From: Niallia sp. XMNu-256
Lineage (GTDB): Bacteria > Bacillota > Bacilli > Bacillales > Cytobacillaceae
Direction of reading: 5' to 3'
Length of the DNA: 64,000 bases
Assembly (NCBI RefSeq): GCF_036670015.1
Contig: NZ_CP137636.1
Location: 1,838,501-1,902,500, forward strand
The position numbers were made by a program, and so were the translations under genes. Under the pieces are notes generated by a model. It ran no database searches. It saw nothing but the letters and a program-made list of their open reading frames with translations, and was not told the DNA's origin. Shown here one piece after another: positions 55,449 through 63,955 of the stretch; position 1 is the stretch's first letter; each line of letters begins with the position of its first letter.

Positions 55449-55516
55449 GGTTTCAGAAATTGAAATAATCAGTGACAACATCACGCCACTAAAAAGTATA
55501 TTTTTTTGATTATTTA

Positions 55517-55534
55517 TATACCCATACAGGTAGT
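55517..55534 (+). promoter_or_regulatory. second CstR-like operator
   Basis: TATACCCATACAGGTAGT keeps the TATACC-N6-GGTA core with two mismatches in the right arm. It lies between the promoter and the start of the reductase gene. Confidence 0.5.
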
Positions 55535-55578
55535 GGTTTAATTAATAATAACTTAGACGAGTATAGGAGGAGTTTTAT

Positions 55579-57522
55579 ATGACACAGAAAATCATCATTG
55601 TTGGTGGAGTAGCTGGTGGAGCCACAGCAGCCGCAAAGTTAAGAAGAATTAGTGAAGAAGTCGAAATTGTGTTAGTCGAACGAGGAGAATACATTTCCTT
55701 TGCCAATTGTGGCTTGCCTTATTACATTGGTGAAACCATCAAGGAACGGAGTAAATTATTAGTTCAAACCGTTGAAGGAATGTCAGAGCGCTTTAATATG
55801 GATATTCGCAATTTAAGTGAAGTCGTAAGCATTGACCCAGAAAATAAAAAGGTTACGATTAAAAATTTAAAAACGAATGAAGTCTATGATGAAACGTATG
55901 ACAAATTATTATTATCTCCTGGAGCAAAACCAATTGTGCCGCTAATTCTAGGATTAGAAGAAAATAAAACGTTGTTTACTTTAAGAAATATCCCTGATAC
56001 AGATAAAATCAAGAACTATGTTGACAAGCAAAAGCCTCAAAAAGCCGTTGTGGTAGGAGGCGGATTTATTGGGATTGAAATGGCGGAAAATTTAGTCGAA
56101 CGAGGAATCGAAGTGACGATTGTCGAAATGGCTAATCAAGTCATGGCACCGATTGATATTGAAATGGCTAGCATTCTACACACTCATTTGCGAGAAAAAG
56201 GGATTAACCTAATTCTAGAAAATGGCGTTGACTCTTTTGCCGATCACGGTCAAAAAGTCATTTTATCGGATGGAATAGAAATTGAAACCGATATGACGAT
56301 TCTTTCAATCGGAGTTCGACCTGAAAATGAATTAGCCAAAACAGCGAATCTTCAATTAGGAGAACGCGGGGGTATCGTGGTTAATGAATATTTACAAACT
56401 TCTAATGAAGATATTTACGCTGTTGGAGATGCGGTTGAAGTGGTTGATTACATCAATGGTCAAAAGACGATGATTCCACTTGCTGGTCCTGCTAACCGCC
56501 AAGGTCGGATTGCGGCTAACAATATGATGGGAAAAAGGGAGAAATACCAAGGGACACTTGGAACATCAGTTGCCAAAGTATTTGATTTAACGGTTGCTTC
56601 AACTGGTAATAATGAGAAAACATTAAAACGTTTAGGAACTCCTTATGAAGTCATTCATATTCATCCAAGCTCACATGCGGGATACTATCCTGGTGCGGCA
56701 CAAATTTCATTAAAACTGATTTTCAATAAAGATACAGGAAAAATCTTTGGCGCTCAAGCGATTGGGGCAGAAGGTGCGGAAAAACGGATCGACGTAATTG
56801 CGACAGCGATCAAGGGCGGATTAACGGTAGAAGACTTAACGAATTTAGAATTGTCCTATGCGCCGCCTTATTCATCTGCAAAAGATCCTGTTAATATGGC
56901 TGGTTATGTGGCCACAAATCTAATAGATGGAGAATTAGAACAAATACAATGGCATGAAGTAGATAAAATCGTGGAAGCAGGCGGTCTTTTAATTGATGTT
57001 CGTGAACCAATGGAACGTGAATTTGGGTTTATTAAAGGATCGATTAATATTCCGTTAAATGATCTTAGAGATCGATTAAACGAAGTACCAAAAGACAAAA
57101 CGATTTATGTCAGCTGTCAAGTTGGTTTACGTGGCTATTTAGCAAGTCGAATTTTGAAAAATCATGGATACAATGTTAAAAACGTGGATGGAGGCTGGAA
57201 AACCTATTCATCTGTTTATGGTACCAATGTTCACGCGGATGTTGAAACAACAACGAATGATTTAGGAGAAACGGTTATTCAAAAAGAAGCGGATATCAGA
57301 GTAGATAAAGTAGTGGATGTAACGGGATTAACATGTCCAATGCCGGTTGTGAAATTAAAAAAAGGAATAGAAACGATTGAAAGTAATCAAGTATTAGAAC
57401 TCGACGTAACAGACAGAGGAACATTAAATGATTTGCCTGCCTGGTCAAAAAATGCTGGACATAGCCTGATCAAAACAGAACAAGATGGGTCAGTAATTAA
57501 ATTTTGGATTAAAAAAGGTTAA
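55579..57522 (+). CDS. CoA-disulfide reductase/persulfide reductase fused to rhodanese and TusA domains
   Basis: 647 residues. Residues 1-440: FAD/NAD(P)H disulfide reductase with IIIVGGVAGGATAAAKLRRI and the single redox Cys44 (FANCGLPYYIGE) of CoADR enzymes. About 450-550: rhodanese domain with active Cys513 (CQVGLRG). About 580-647: TusA domain with Cys586 (GLTCPMPVVKLK). The protein should reduce CoA-persulfide or polysulfide and pass sulfur between its domains, removing excess persulfide in the cytosol. First gene of the sulfur operon, behind two CstR-like sites. AGGAGGAG precedes the ATG. Confidence 0.92.
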   Translation: MTQKIIIVGGVAGGATAAAKLRRISEEVEIVLVERGEYISFANCGLPYYIGETIKERSKLLVQTVEGMSERFNMDIRNLSEVVSIDPENKKVTIKNLKTNEVYDETYDKLLLSPGAKPIVPLILGLEENKTLFTLRNIPDTDKIKNYVDKQKPQKAVVVGGGFIGIEMAENLVERGIEVTIVEMANQVMAPIDIEMASILHTHLREKGINLILENGVDSFADHGQKVILSDGIEIETDMTILSIGVRPENELAKTANLQLGERGGIVVNEYLQTSNEDIYAVGDAVEVVDYINGQKTMIPLAGPANRQGRIAANNMMGKREKYQGTLGTSVAKVFDLTVASTGNNEKTLKRLGTPYEVIHIHPSSHAGYYPGAAQISLKLIFNKDTGKIFGAQAIGAEGAEKRIDVIATAIKGGLTVEDLTNLELSYAPPYSSAKDPVNMAGYVATNLIDGELEQIQWHEVDKIVEAGGLLIDVREPMEREFGFIKGSINIPLNDLRDRLNEVPKDKTIYVSCQVGLRGYLASRILKNHGYNVKNVDGGWKTYSSVYGTNVHADVETTTNDLGETVIQKEADIRVDKVVDVTGLTCPMPVVKLKKGIETIESNQVLELDVTDRGTLNDLPAWSKNAGHSLIKTEQDGSVIKFWIKKG

Positions 57523-57539
57523 TTTTTTTTAAGGAATTT

Positions 57540-57557
57540 AATACCTATGCGGGTATA
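57540..57557 (+). promoter_or_regulatory. third CstR-like operator, inside the operon
   Basis: AATACCTATGCGGGTATA has ATACC-N6-GGTAT arms and lies between the reductase and the DsrE-like gene, about 30 bases before the ribosome site. It suggests a second regulated promoter. Confidence 0.5.
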
Positions 57558-57585
57558 CGTATAAAAATGTTTTGGAGGTAATGAT

Positions 57586-58065
57586 ATGTCTGAAAAGAAA
57601 AAAACAACGATTATTTTATTTAGTGGTGATTATGATAAAGCAATGGCAGCTTATATTATTGCAAATGGGGCGGCTGCTTATGATCATGAAGTAACCATTT
57701 TTCACACATTTTGGGGCTTAAATGCTCTTCGCAAAGATGAAAACCTTCAAGTGAAAAAAGGCTTTATAGAAAAAATGTTTGGCAAAGTGATGCCAAGAGG
57801 CGTAGATAAAATGGGCCTATCCAAAATGAATTTTGCCGGATTTGGTCCGAAAATGATTAAGGATATTATGAAAAAACACAATGTGATGCCTCTTCCGCAA
57901 TTAATCGAATTGGCTCAAGAGCAAGATGTAAAATTAGTGGCTTGTACGATGACAATGGATTTGTTGGGTCTACAAAAAGAAGAATTGCTAGATAACATTG
58001 AATATGCTGGAGTTGCTGCGTATTTGGCAGATGCTCAAGAGGGAAATGTGAATCTATTTATTTAA
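57586..58065 (+). CDS. DsrE/DsrF-like sulfur carrier protein
   Basis: 159 residues. The DsrE fold with IILFSGDYDKAMAAYIIANG at the start and a single Cys in VACTMTMDLLGL, the likely sulfur-carrying residue. Similar proteins (YrkE type, DsrE2) lie next to rhodanese and TusA genes in Bacillota sulfide-oxidation or persulfide clusters. Cytosolic. TGGAGG lies 7 bases before the ATG. Confidence 0.85.
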   Translation: MSEKKKTTIILFSGDYDKAMAAYIIANGAAAYDHEVTIFHTFWGLNALRKDENLQVKKGFIEKMFGKVMPRGVDKMGLSKMNFAGFGPKMIKDIMKKHNVMPLPQLIELAQEQDVKLVACTMTMDLLGLQKEELLDNIEYAGVAAYLADAQEGNVNLFI

Positions 58066-58104
58066 CCGAGTAGGAATTATTAACTGATATAGGAGGAATT
58101 ATAC

Positions 58105-58467
58105 TTGGAATACATGAATTATATTCTCATTGCTCTTTTTCTATTCTTGATCATTCAACGTATATTTCCAATAAAAGGCGTTAGAAATATATCCACAGCA
58201 CAGTTAAAAAGTGAATTAAAAGATAAGAACAAGCAGTTTATTGATGTTCGGACGTCTGGAGAGTTTAAAGGGAGACATATTAAAGAATTTAAAAATATTC
58301 CTTTGCAGCAACTCGCTCAAAAAGCAGAGAAAGAACTACAAAAGGATAAAGAAGTTGTTGTGATTTGTCAAAGTGGAATGAGAAGCCAAAAGGCTAGTAA
58401 AATTCTAAAAAAATTAGGATTTACAAAAGTGACGAATGTTAAAGGCGGTATGAGTTCTTGGATTTAG
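58105..58467 (+). CDS. membrane-anchored rhodanese
   Basis: 120 residues from TTG 58105, with GGAGGAA 7 bases upstream (ATG 58114 is possible but badly spaced). A short amino-terminal membrane helix (YILIALFLFLIIQRIF) precedes a rhodanese domain with DVRTSGEFKGRHI and active loop CQSGMRS. It should transfer sulfane sulfur near the membrane, working with the other genes of the operon. Confidence 0.85.
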   Translation: MEYMNYILIALFLFLIIQRIFPIKGVRNISTAQLKSELKDKNKQFIDVRTSGEFKGRHIKEFKNIPLQQLAQKAEKELQKDKEVVVICQSGMRSQKASKILKKLGFTKVTNVKGGMSSWI

Positions 58468-58486
58468 TAAAAACCAGGAGGACGAT

Positions 58487-58783
58487 ATGATGAGAGAAGT
58501 AACTGCAAAAGAAGTAGAAACATGGTTGAATGAAGGAAAGACATTAAATCTCATTGATGTACGAGAAGTGGATGAAGTGAAAGCTGGTAAAATTCCAGGC
58601 GCTATAAACATCCCTTTAGGGTTAGTAGAGTTTCGTATGCATGAGTTAGATCAATCAAAAGAATACATCATGGTTTGTCGTTCAGGAGCTAGAAGCAGCC
58701 GGGCAACACAATTTCTCGAAAGCTATGGATTTAAAGTGATCAATATGGCTGGAGGAATTCTTGTGTGGGAAGGGAAAATGTGA
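58487..58783 (+). CDS. single-domain rhodanese
   Basis: 98 residues, cytosolic. LIDVREVDEVKAGKIPGAIN and active loop CRSGARSSRA define a rhodanese. AGGAGG lies 5 bases before ATG 58487 (8 before a second ATG at 58490). Last gene of the operon; the terminator at 58835 follows. Confidence 0.88.
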   Translation: MMREVTAKEVETWLNEGKTLNLIDVREVDEVKAGKIPGAINIPLGLVEFRMHELDQSKEYIMVCRSGARSSRATQFLESYGFKVINMAGGILVWEGKM

Positions 58784-58834
58784 TTTTTCTTTGTACATTT
58801 AAGATTGAGATCAATCTCTAGTTATTCCATGATC

Positions 58835-58866
58835 GGCGCACTTCTTCAGCAAGAAATGCGCTTTTC
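58835..58866 (+). terminator. terminator of the sulfur operon
   Basis: GCGCACTTCTT-CAGC-AAGAAATGCGC followed by TTTTC; one mismatch in the stem. Confidence 0.75.
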
Positions 58867-60113
58867 TATATGAATCGGCCATTTTTGTAGAACAATGCCT
58901 TTAAAAGGCTACCGTCAGGAAAATGCGGATTTACAGAACTAAGCCCATTTTCAAGACAATTCTCCCGACTTTAACAACGTTAAGATCGTTTTAGTGGTCA
59001 AAAGAAATTTAATGAGATTATTTTCTCCGAATTAAGATGGTATTCTCCAATAATTTATATGTATTGGTTAATTGGGACGATTTTCATAGGCTTTGCCTTT
59101 AATGATTTTTAAAGAAAAGGTAGTTGACATGATAAATGAATTTATGGTATTATAATAAATTTTTTAATAAATAATATATATGTTAATCTTAACATTGTTT
59201 ATCCAATTTACGGAGTAGGTATAATTAAAGCCATAGAAGAAAAGGAGATCTCAGGAAAAAATAACAGTACTATGTCATAAAAATGTTAATCAGTAATATG
59301 CAAGTCATGATCCCCACGGGTAAACTATTGAGTTCAAATATACGCCCGATTACTGACATAATTGCATTGAAATACATCACACACATTTTTCAGCATGGAG
59401 AGTCAGATAAATTACTGCCGTAGAAACAAAGGTATAAAGTGAACATGGATAAATTAAAAACGGGTAAAACACTAGAGGGTGCTGAAGTTGTACGTGATTT
59501 AATGCGTATGAAGAAAGAGAAAGCACTTAACTTAATACAAGTGAGAAAAAAATGTTAGATAACGCACATGAATTGTTGATTAGTGAACTGGGACTCATTA
59601 AAGGGATCACTGATAATCAAATAAAAAGCTTCTGTTAAGGTTAATTATAATTAATGTATTGTATTTTTCGTAAATATCCTGATTTTTTGAGAAAATGATT
59701 ATTATAAAAAGTAAATCAATTCAAAAACATTCATCTTCTTCAACTCACTTTTAGACATTAACCTCTTATGTTCTTTCTACAATCTAATCCATCTATATTA
59801 TTTGAATTTCTTATACGTACATTTCAAAGGTTCATCAAATAACTTAATAAAATAGTCACTTGATTTTTTGCAATCCTGATTCACACTGGCGCGGACAAGG
59901 AGCCGTAAGGATGGAAGAGAGGTAGGGCTTTCATTGTTTTAGGTATACAATATGTCAAATTTATCAAAAAATTAGTGCTATAAATATAGTCATGAAAAGA
60001 CCGGATTATTCAGTGTAGATCGATCAATCCAGTCTTTTTAACAATTGTTAAATAAAGAAGCGCCAGAATAGGCGCCTTCGTTTATTGAATCCGCTGAAAC
60101 GACAATTCCAACA
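58867..60113. other. decayed region with short relic frames and terminators
   Basis: About 1.2 kb without a well-supported gene. Three short frames in a row look like pieces of dead genes: 59283-59423 (MLISNMQVMIPTGKLLSSNI and on), 59445-59555 (MDKLKTGKTLEGAEVVRDLM and on) and one from ATG 59554 (MLDNAHELLISELGLIKGIT). None has a good ribosome site and I recognise no family. Hairpins at 59998-60037 (AGAC-GGATT / AATCC-GTCT plus T run) and 60057-60082 (GCGCC pair) are probable terminators. Confidence 0.4.
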
Positions 60114-60413
60114 CTATAACTTCCATTCTGGAACTTCGATGTCTTGTTGTTTCTCATATTCCTTCATATTTAAATATGAGTTTCCTAGTTTACTTACAAT
60201 GTATCCTTGAGGGCTTGTTGTTACTACGTTACCAGTTAACTCGTCTAATTTGATCTTTGCAAACATGTTAGCTACATTTGTTAAACTGGCAATCGTGTCC
60301 ATTAATTGAGGGTCGTCATTGTTGTACCTTTGAGATATGGAGTAAATATAATCAAGTTTATTTCTAATATGTTGGATTGTTTCAATTTCAAACAGTTCCT
60401 GTTCCTTTTTCAT
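60114..60413 (-). CDS. hypothetical protein, 99 residues
   Basis: Start ATG 60413 is set by AAGGAG 10 bases upstream; the frame runs 18 codons further without a ribosome site. Helical, acidic, no Cys, no membrane segment (QELFEIETIQHIRNKLDYIY, then SLTNVANMFAKIKLDELTG). Not recognised. The hairpin at 60057-60082 may terminate it. Confidence 0.6.
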   Translation of the reverse strand: MKKEQELFEIETIQHIRNKLDYIYSISQRYNNDDPQLMDTIASLTNVANMFAKIKLDELTGNVVTTSPQGYIVSKLGNSYLNMKEYEKQQDIEVPEWKL

Positions 60414-60549
60414 AAATTTCAACTCCTTAATAATAAGCATATGATTAAGAAGCGAATATCGAACCAAATATGAAAATAAATGATTAGGTCATTTTACTTT
60501 GTTAAATTTAAGTAATTCCAAACCAAAAAAGGAAAGAGTTAGGAATTCT

Positions 60550-60621
60550 ATGAAACAGATTGTCATTTTAATGGGAATGATGTTTTTTATTTTTATACCA
60601 ACACAATTTTTAAAAAGATAA
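60550..60621 (+). pseudogene. short hydrophobic frame truncated by a repeat
   Basis: ATG 60550 with AGGAA upstream encodes 23 residues of a membrane helix (MKQIVILMGMMFFIFIPTQF plus three). Its stop TAA comes from the first bases of the palindromic repeat copy 4. It may be the first part of a destroyed membrane protein gene, or nothing. Confidence 0.25.
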
Positions 60622-60769
60622 AAGAAGATAGGTGGGGGATAACTGACCGGAAAGTTCCGAAAGTTGAACACAGACTAAATACACCTACGGCAACGTCTAT
60701 GTGACCGGCATCCTGTGGTCCAAGGCTTTCCATAAGTGGGGGATGAAAGAAAACCCCCACTCTATCTGG
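60620..60769 (+). repeat. palindromic repeat, copy 4 (partial)
   Basis: The left hairpin half GATAGGTGGGGGATAACTGA, the shared centre AACACAGACTAA ... CAACG and the right hairpin GTGGGGGATGAAAGAAAACC + CCCAC are present. The final CTGATGGAAGTTTC is replaced by TCTATCTGG. It abuts the DUF3231 gene end. Confidence 0.65.
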
Positions 60770-61763
60770 TTAAATCGTTCCTATCAAGCATTTGTGGTGG
60801 CTCTTCAATCCAACCATTTTTGACCATGATTTTCCCGCCATCCTGCCCATAAGTGAATATATCTTTAGCTTCACCAATCATTTTTAATGGGAGGTCACTT
60901 CGTAAACTAAATGCTGTTCCTAAGGCATTGCTTCCCAAACCAAAGCTGCAAAACAGGCTGGTACAGTACATCATCAGTTTATCTGAAAAAGGAGCTACTT
61001 TTGAGTCGGTTGCATTTGCCCCCCATGTTGAAGGTGGCTGAATATCACTTTGAAGAAATAATTGCGTATTATCAGTTACAATTTTTTTAGCTAATTCTTT
61101 GCCTTTTATGAAGTATTTTTTTACTTCAGGTTCATTAGCCACTTGTGCGAACCCTGTAATTAATTGCATGCCAATAATATTTGATTCTATTGCATGATAT
61201 AAATGTGCTACTTCTACTGTATTCAATGCACGTTTTTCAGAAAACAAGTTAAAACCACTCATATAATTTGTTCCTTCTACAAATTCCACAGACTTTGGCA
61301 TAGTTACAGCAGGCGGTCGTGGTAAAACATCTTTCTCTTGCAAATAGTCCACACATTCATCATAACTACTTTGGGTAAACTCAGTTAATTCTTTATAAAG
61401 AAGAACGATATCTTTTCGATAGGCCATATTTAGATGAAGTGTATGTAATCCCATACTTATTTCTTGAAGAAGACGAAGAAACATAATATCAAACATGTTT
61501 TCATACAGCTTAGGTACGCCAGTATTAACATCTTGCTCTGTGAATCCGATAGGAATGACGGCACCTTCATTTTTAAAGATCGCTTTTATATCTTCAATAT
61601 AGTTAATAACTTTCATATGGGTATTTTGCATAATTTCTTTAGCCCGATTGTCATCTGCCTGTTCTATAAAATATTCAAGCATTCTTTGTATCATTGTTTT
61701 TTCTTGATAGGTCATCCATAATGTTCCTAATTCACTTGAGGTCAACGGCTGTTTTTGAGTCAT
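60762..61763 (-). CDS. DUF3231 protein
   Basis: 333 residues of the DUF3231 family, made of two similar helical halves (SSELGTLWMTYQEKTMIQRM ... and TNYMSGFNLFSEKRALNTVE ...). The ferritin-like helices contain His/Glu positions. Members are common in Bacillus; roles are poorly known, some linked to spore coat. ATG 61763 lies 7 bases after GGAGG; an ATG 3 bases upstream also fits. The last codons (DLTR, stop TAG) overlap the edge of repeat copy 4, so the true end may have been changed. Confidence 0.8.
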   Translation of the reverse strand: MTQKQPLTSSELGTLWMTYQEKTMIQRMLEYFIEQADDNRAKEIMQNTHMKVINYIEDIKAIFKNEGAVIPIGFTEQDVNTGVPKLYENMFDIMFLRLLQEISMGLHTLHLNMAYRKDIVLLYKELTEFTQSSYDECVDYLQEKDVLPRPPAVTMPKSVEFVEGTNYMSGFNLFSEKRALNTVEVAHLYHAIESNIIGMQLITGFAQVANEPEVKKYFIKGKELAKKIVTDNTQLFLQSDIQPPSTWGANATDSKVAPFSDKLMMYCTSLFCSFGLGSNALGTAFSLRSDLPLKMIGEAKDIFTYGQDGGKIMVKNGWIEEPPQMLDRNDLTR

Positions 61764-61808
61764 CATAAATCCTCCAATTTCATTTTTACATATAATATGC
61801 ACTTTAAA

Positions 61809-62270
61809 TTAAACTTTAAATCGCATTAAAAGATACCTTATAAAATTCCCAATCAATAATCCTGGGATTAAAGACAAAATTGGAAGCCACACGGGTCCGA
61901 TTAAACTTTGTCCTAATTGAAATGTAGGAGAGTAAATAAGCCCAATGGTTACAAAATAAGCCCCAAATACAAAAGGTAGAAATGAAAAAGCGGGAGTTTC
62001 TCCTTCGGCATCTTTATAAGCATCCCACATAGCAAACATATATAGACAGGGGTAGAACATTAGCCATTGGTAATTTGTTGCTTCAATTGCTTCTCTAATA
62101 TTGCCTTGAAAGCTATATATTATTACCAAGTTGAAATGACTATTAACATTAACAAGTAACTCTAAAATAATGAAAACGATTCCTTTCAAGAATCTTTTGT
62201 TTAATAACTGAGCAAAGCCTGGAAGAGCTATACTCCATAGAATCGCTTCTAACTTACCAGTCATAATCAT
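61809..62270 (-). CDS. hypothetical membrane protein, 153 residues
   Basis: About four hydrophobic segments (ILWSIALPGFAQLLNKRFL, IVFIILELLVNVN, FSFLPFVFGAYFVTIGLIY and LPILSLIPGLLIGNFI). The GxxQxxNKRxxKG pattern near the start recalls small Bacillus TM2/DUF5683-like membrane proteins. AAGGA lies before the ATG. It is followed by the DUF3231 gene on the same strand (46-base gap), so the two may be co-transcribed. Function unknown. Confidence 0.65.
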   Translation of the reverse strand: MIMTGKLEAILWSIALPGFAQLLNKRFLKGIVFIILELLVNVNSHFNLVIIYSFQGNIREAIEATNYQWLMFYPCLYMFAMWDAYKDAEGETPAFSFLPFVFGAYFVTIGLIYSPTFQLGQSLIGPVWLPILSLIPGLLIGNFIRYLLMRFKV

Positions 62271-62353
62271 ATTGTCCTTATAAGTTGTAATAGGTTCAGT
62301 ATTTCCCAGGTAAGGTAAACTATGTAGGAGAAGAGATTATTTTTCTTGTGGTG

Positions 62354-62576
62354 GTCACTGGGACGCCCCGAAAAATCTTGTTTCACTGAATGTTTCACGT
62401 AACTATACCTAATTATCACAGGTGTGGCCAATTTTGATTGTTTTGAAACTAACTATACTTTTCAAACGTAGATGAATAAGGGGAGGCTTGTACATTGGTT
62501 GCCCTATGTTTTGTAAATGTCTACAAAACAATTCAGTAAGCACTTAATCGGTAGTCCCGAACCGTCCTCCTGTTTC
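62354..62576 (+). repeat. composite repeat, full-length copy 2
   Basis: GTCACTGGGACGCCCCGAAA at the left and CGAACCGTCCTCCTGTTTCC at the right. The middle matches the 30821 copy (AATGTCTACAAAACAATT, GTAAGCA). About 223 bp, no gene inside. Confidence 0.65.
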
Positions 62577-62692
62577 CTCAAGTACGGGGCGAACAGAACT
62601 GGAATTTGATATCAGGCCTAAGGTTCTCTTTCATATTGTGATATCGTGCTGTTTCTGGTACATTTTATCTATAACCGGTCGGAGGTATCCTT

Positions 62693-63928
62693 ATGAACTA
62701 CAAGGAAAGATATCAAATCTTATTTAATAAAATTAATCAATATAATACTACCGAAGGAATAGGGATCACAAGGATTGCCTACACGAGTGAAGAACAAACG
62801 TGTACGCATGCTTTTATGCGAATGTGTAAATTAGAAAACATGGACATCAGGATGGACGCTTGTGGAAATGTGATTGCTAGAAGAGAAGGAAAACAAAATT
62901 CTCTTCCGCCCGTTGTCATGGGATCTCATTTGGATACGGTGTATCAAGGCGGTCAATACGATGGGGTAGTAGGTGTGACAGCGGCTTTGGAAGTCGTGAA
63001 AAGATTAAATGAAAAAGGTATTGAAACAGAGCACCCCATCGAAATTATTTCTTTTGCCTGTGAAGAATCTGCCCGTTTTGGTGTATCAACAGTTGGGAGT
63101 AAAGCGATGGCAGGTTTAATCGATAAGGAGAAATATCGAAACTTACAAGATCGTGATGGGATCACAATGGAAAAGGCATTTTCCTTATGTGCACTTGACT
63201 TTGATAGCATTCATGAAGCGAGTCGAGTGAATGAACAGTTTAAGGCTTTTTTTGAATTACATATTGAACAAGGTCCTATATTAATAAACAATCAGAAAAA
63301 GATTGGAATTGTGACAGGAATTGCTGCGCCAGTGAGACTGATCATAAAAATAATTGGAAAAGCATCCCATTCTGGAACAACACCGATGGATATGAGGCAG
63401 GATGCTCTCTTAGGTGCCGCTGAAATCGCTTTGGCTCTTGAAAAAGTGGCCAAACATGAACAAAAAAATGGAACAGTCGCGACGGTAGGTGTAATGGATA
63501 TTCAAGCAGGTGCCATGAATGTAGTACCTGGTGAAGTGGAAATGAAGGTAGATATTCGATCCACTTCGATCGAATCACGAGATACAGTATTGAACGAACT
63601 ATACGAAACCATTTCTTTAGTGAAAAATAAAAGAAACCTTGACATTCAAAGTACGGTGATTAGCAAAGAAGAACCAGCATTGCTTTCTTCTGAACTGAAC
63701 GAAACATTAACAAACATATGTGAAGAAAAAGGATACCCTTTTCAATTAATGCCAAGCGGAGCAGGGCACGACGCAATGAATATGGCAAAGCTCTGTCCAA
63801 CTGGACTTATCTTTATCCCATCAGTAGACGGACTTAGTCACCATCCAAATGAATATACCGACATCGATGATATATTAATGGGCATAGACATACTAGAAGA
63901 AGCCATCCTTCATTACGCCAAAAAATGA
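62693..63928 (+). CDS. M20-family Zn-dependent amidase (N-carbamoyl-amino acid hydrolase / allantoate amidohydrolase type)
   Basis: 411 residues. Metal ligands in GSHLDTVYQGGQYDGVVGV (His79, Asp), EESARFG, HIEQGP and the late His of VDGLSHHPNE. A dimerisation domain with KIIGKASHSGTTPMDMRQDA lies in the middle. Members hydrolyse N-carbamoyl amino acids, allantoate or ureidoglycine-like compounds. Carbamoylases often work after hydantoinases, and HyuAB-like genes are in this window, but 25 kb away, so the link is weak. GGAGGT lies 7 bases before the ATG. The stop TGA starts a dispersed repeat. Confidence 0.85.
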   Translation: MNYKERYQILFNKINQYNTTEGIGITRIAYTSEEQTCTHAFMRMCKLENMDIRMDACGNVIARREGKQNSLPPVVMGSHLDTVYQGGQYDGVVGVTAALEVVKRLNEKGIETEHPIEIISFACEESARFGVSTVGSKAMAGLIDKEKYRNLQDRDGITMEKAFSLCALDFDSIHEASRVNEQFKAFFELHIEQGPILINNQKKIGIVTGIAAPVRLIIKIIGKASHSGTTPMDMRQDALLGAAEIALALEKVAKHEQKNGTVATVGVMDIQAGAMNVVPGEVEMKVDIRSTSIESRDTVLNELYETISLVKNKRNLDIQSTVISKEEPALLSSELNETLTNICEEKGYPFQLMPSGAGHDAMNMAKLCPTGLIFIPSVDGLSHHPNEYTDIDDILMGIDILEEAILHYAKK

Positions 63929-63955
63929 AACGTCGGGACGGTTCTCGCGTTTCAT
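63926..63955 (+). repeat. 30-bp dispersed unit at the end of the amidase gene
   Basis: TGAAACGTCGGGACGGTTCT + CGCGTTTCAT, identical to the right part of the composite repeat ending at 54845. Its first three bases are the stop codon of the amidase gene. Confidence 0.7.

Noticed and set aside
23451-60769. CRISPR arrays suggested by the repeated palindromic GGGGG/CCCCC motifs
   Set aside because: Copies are kilobases apart with no regular spacers and no cas genes; they are dispersed elements.
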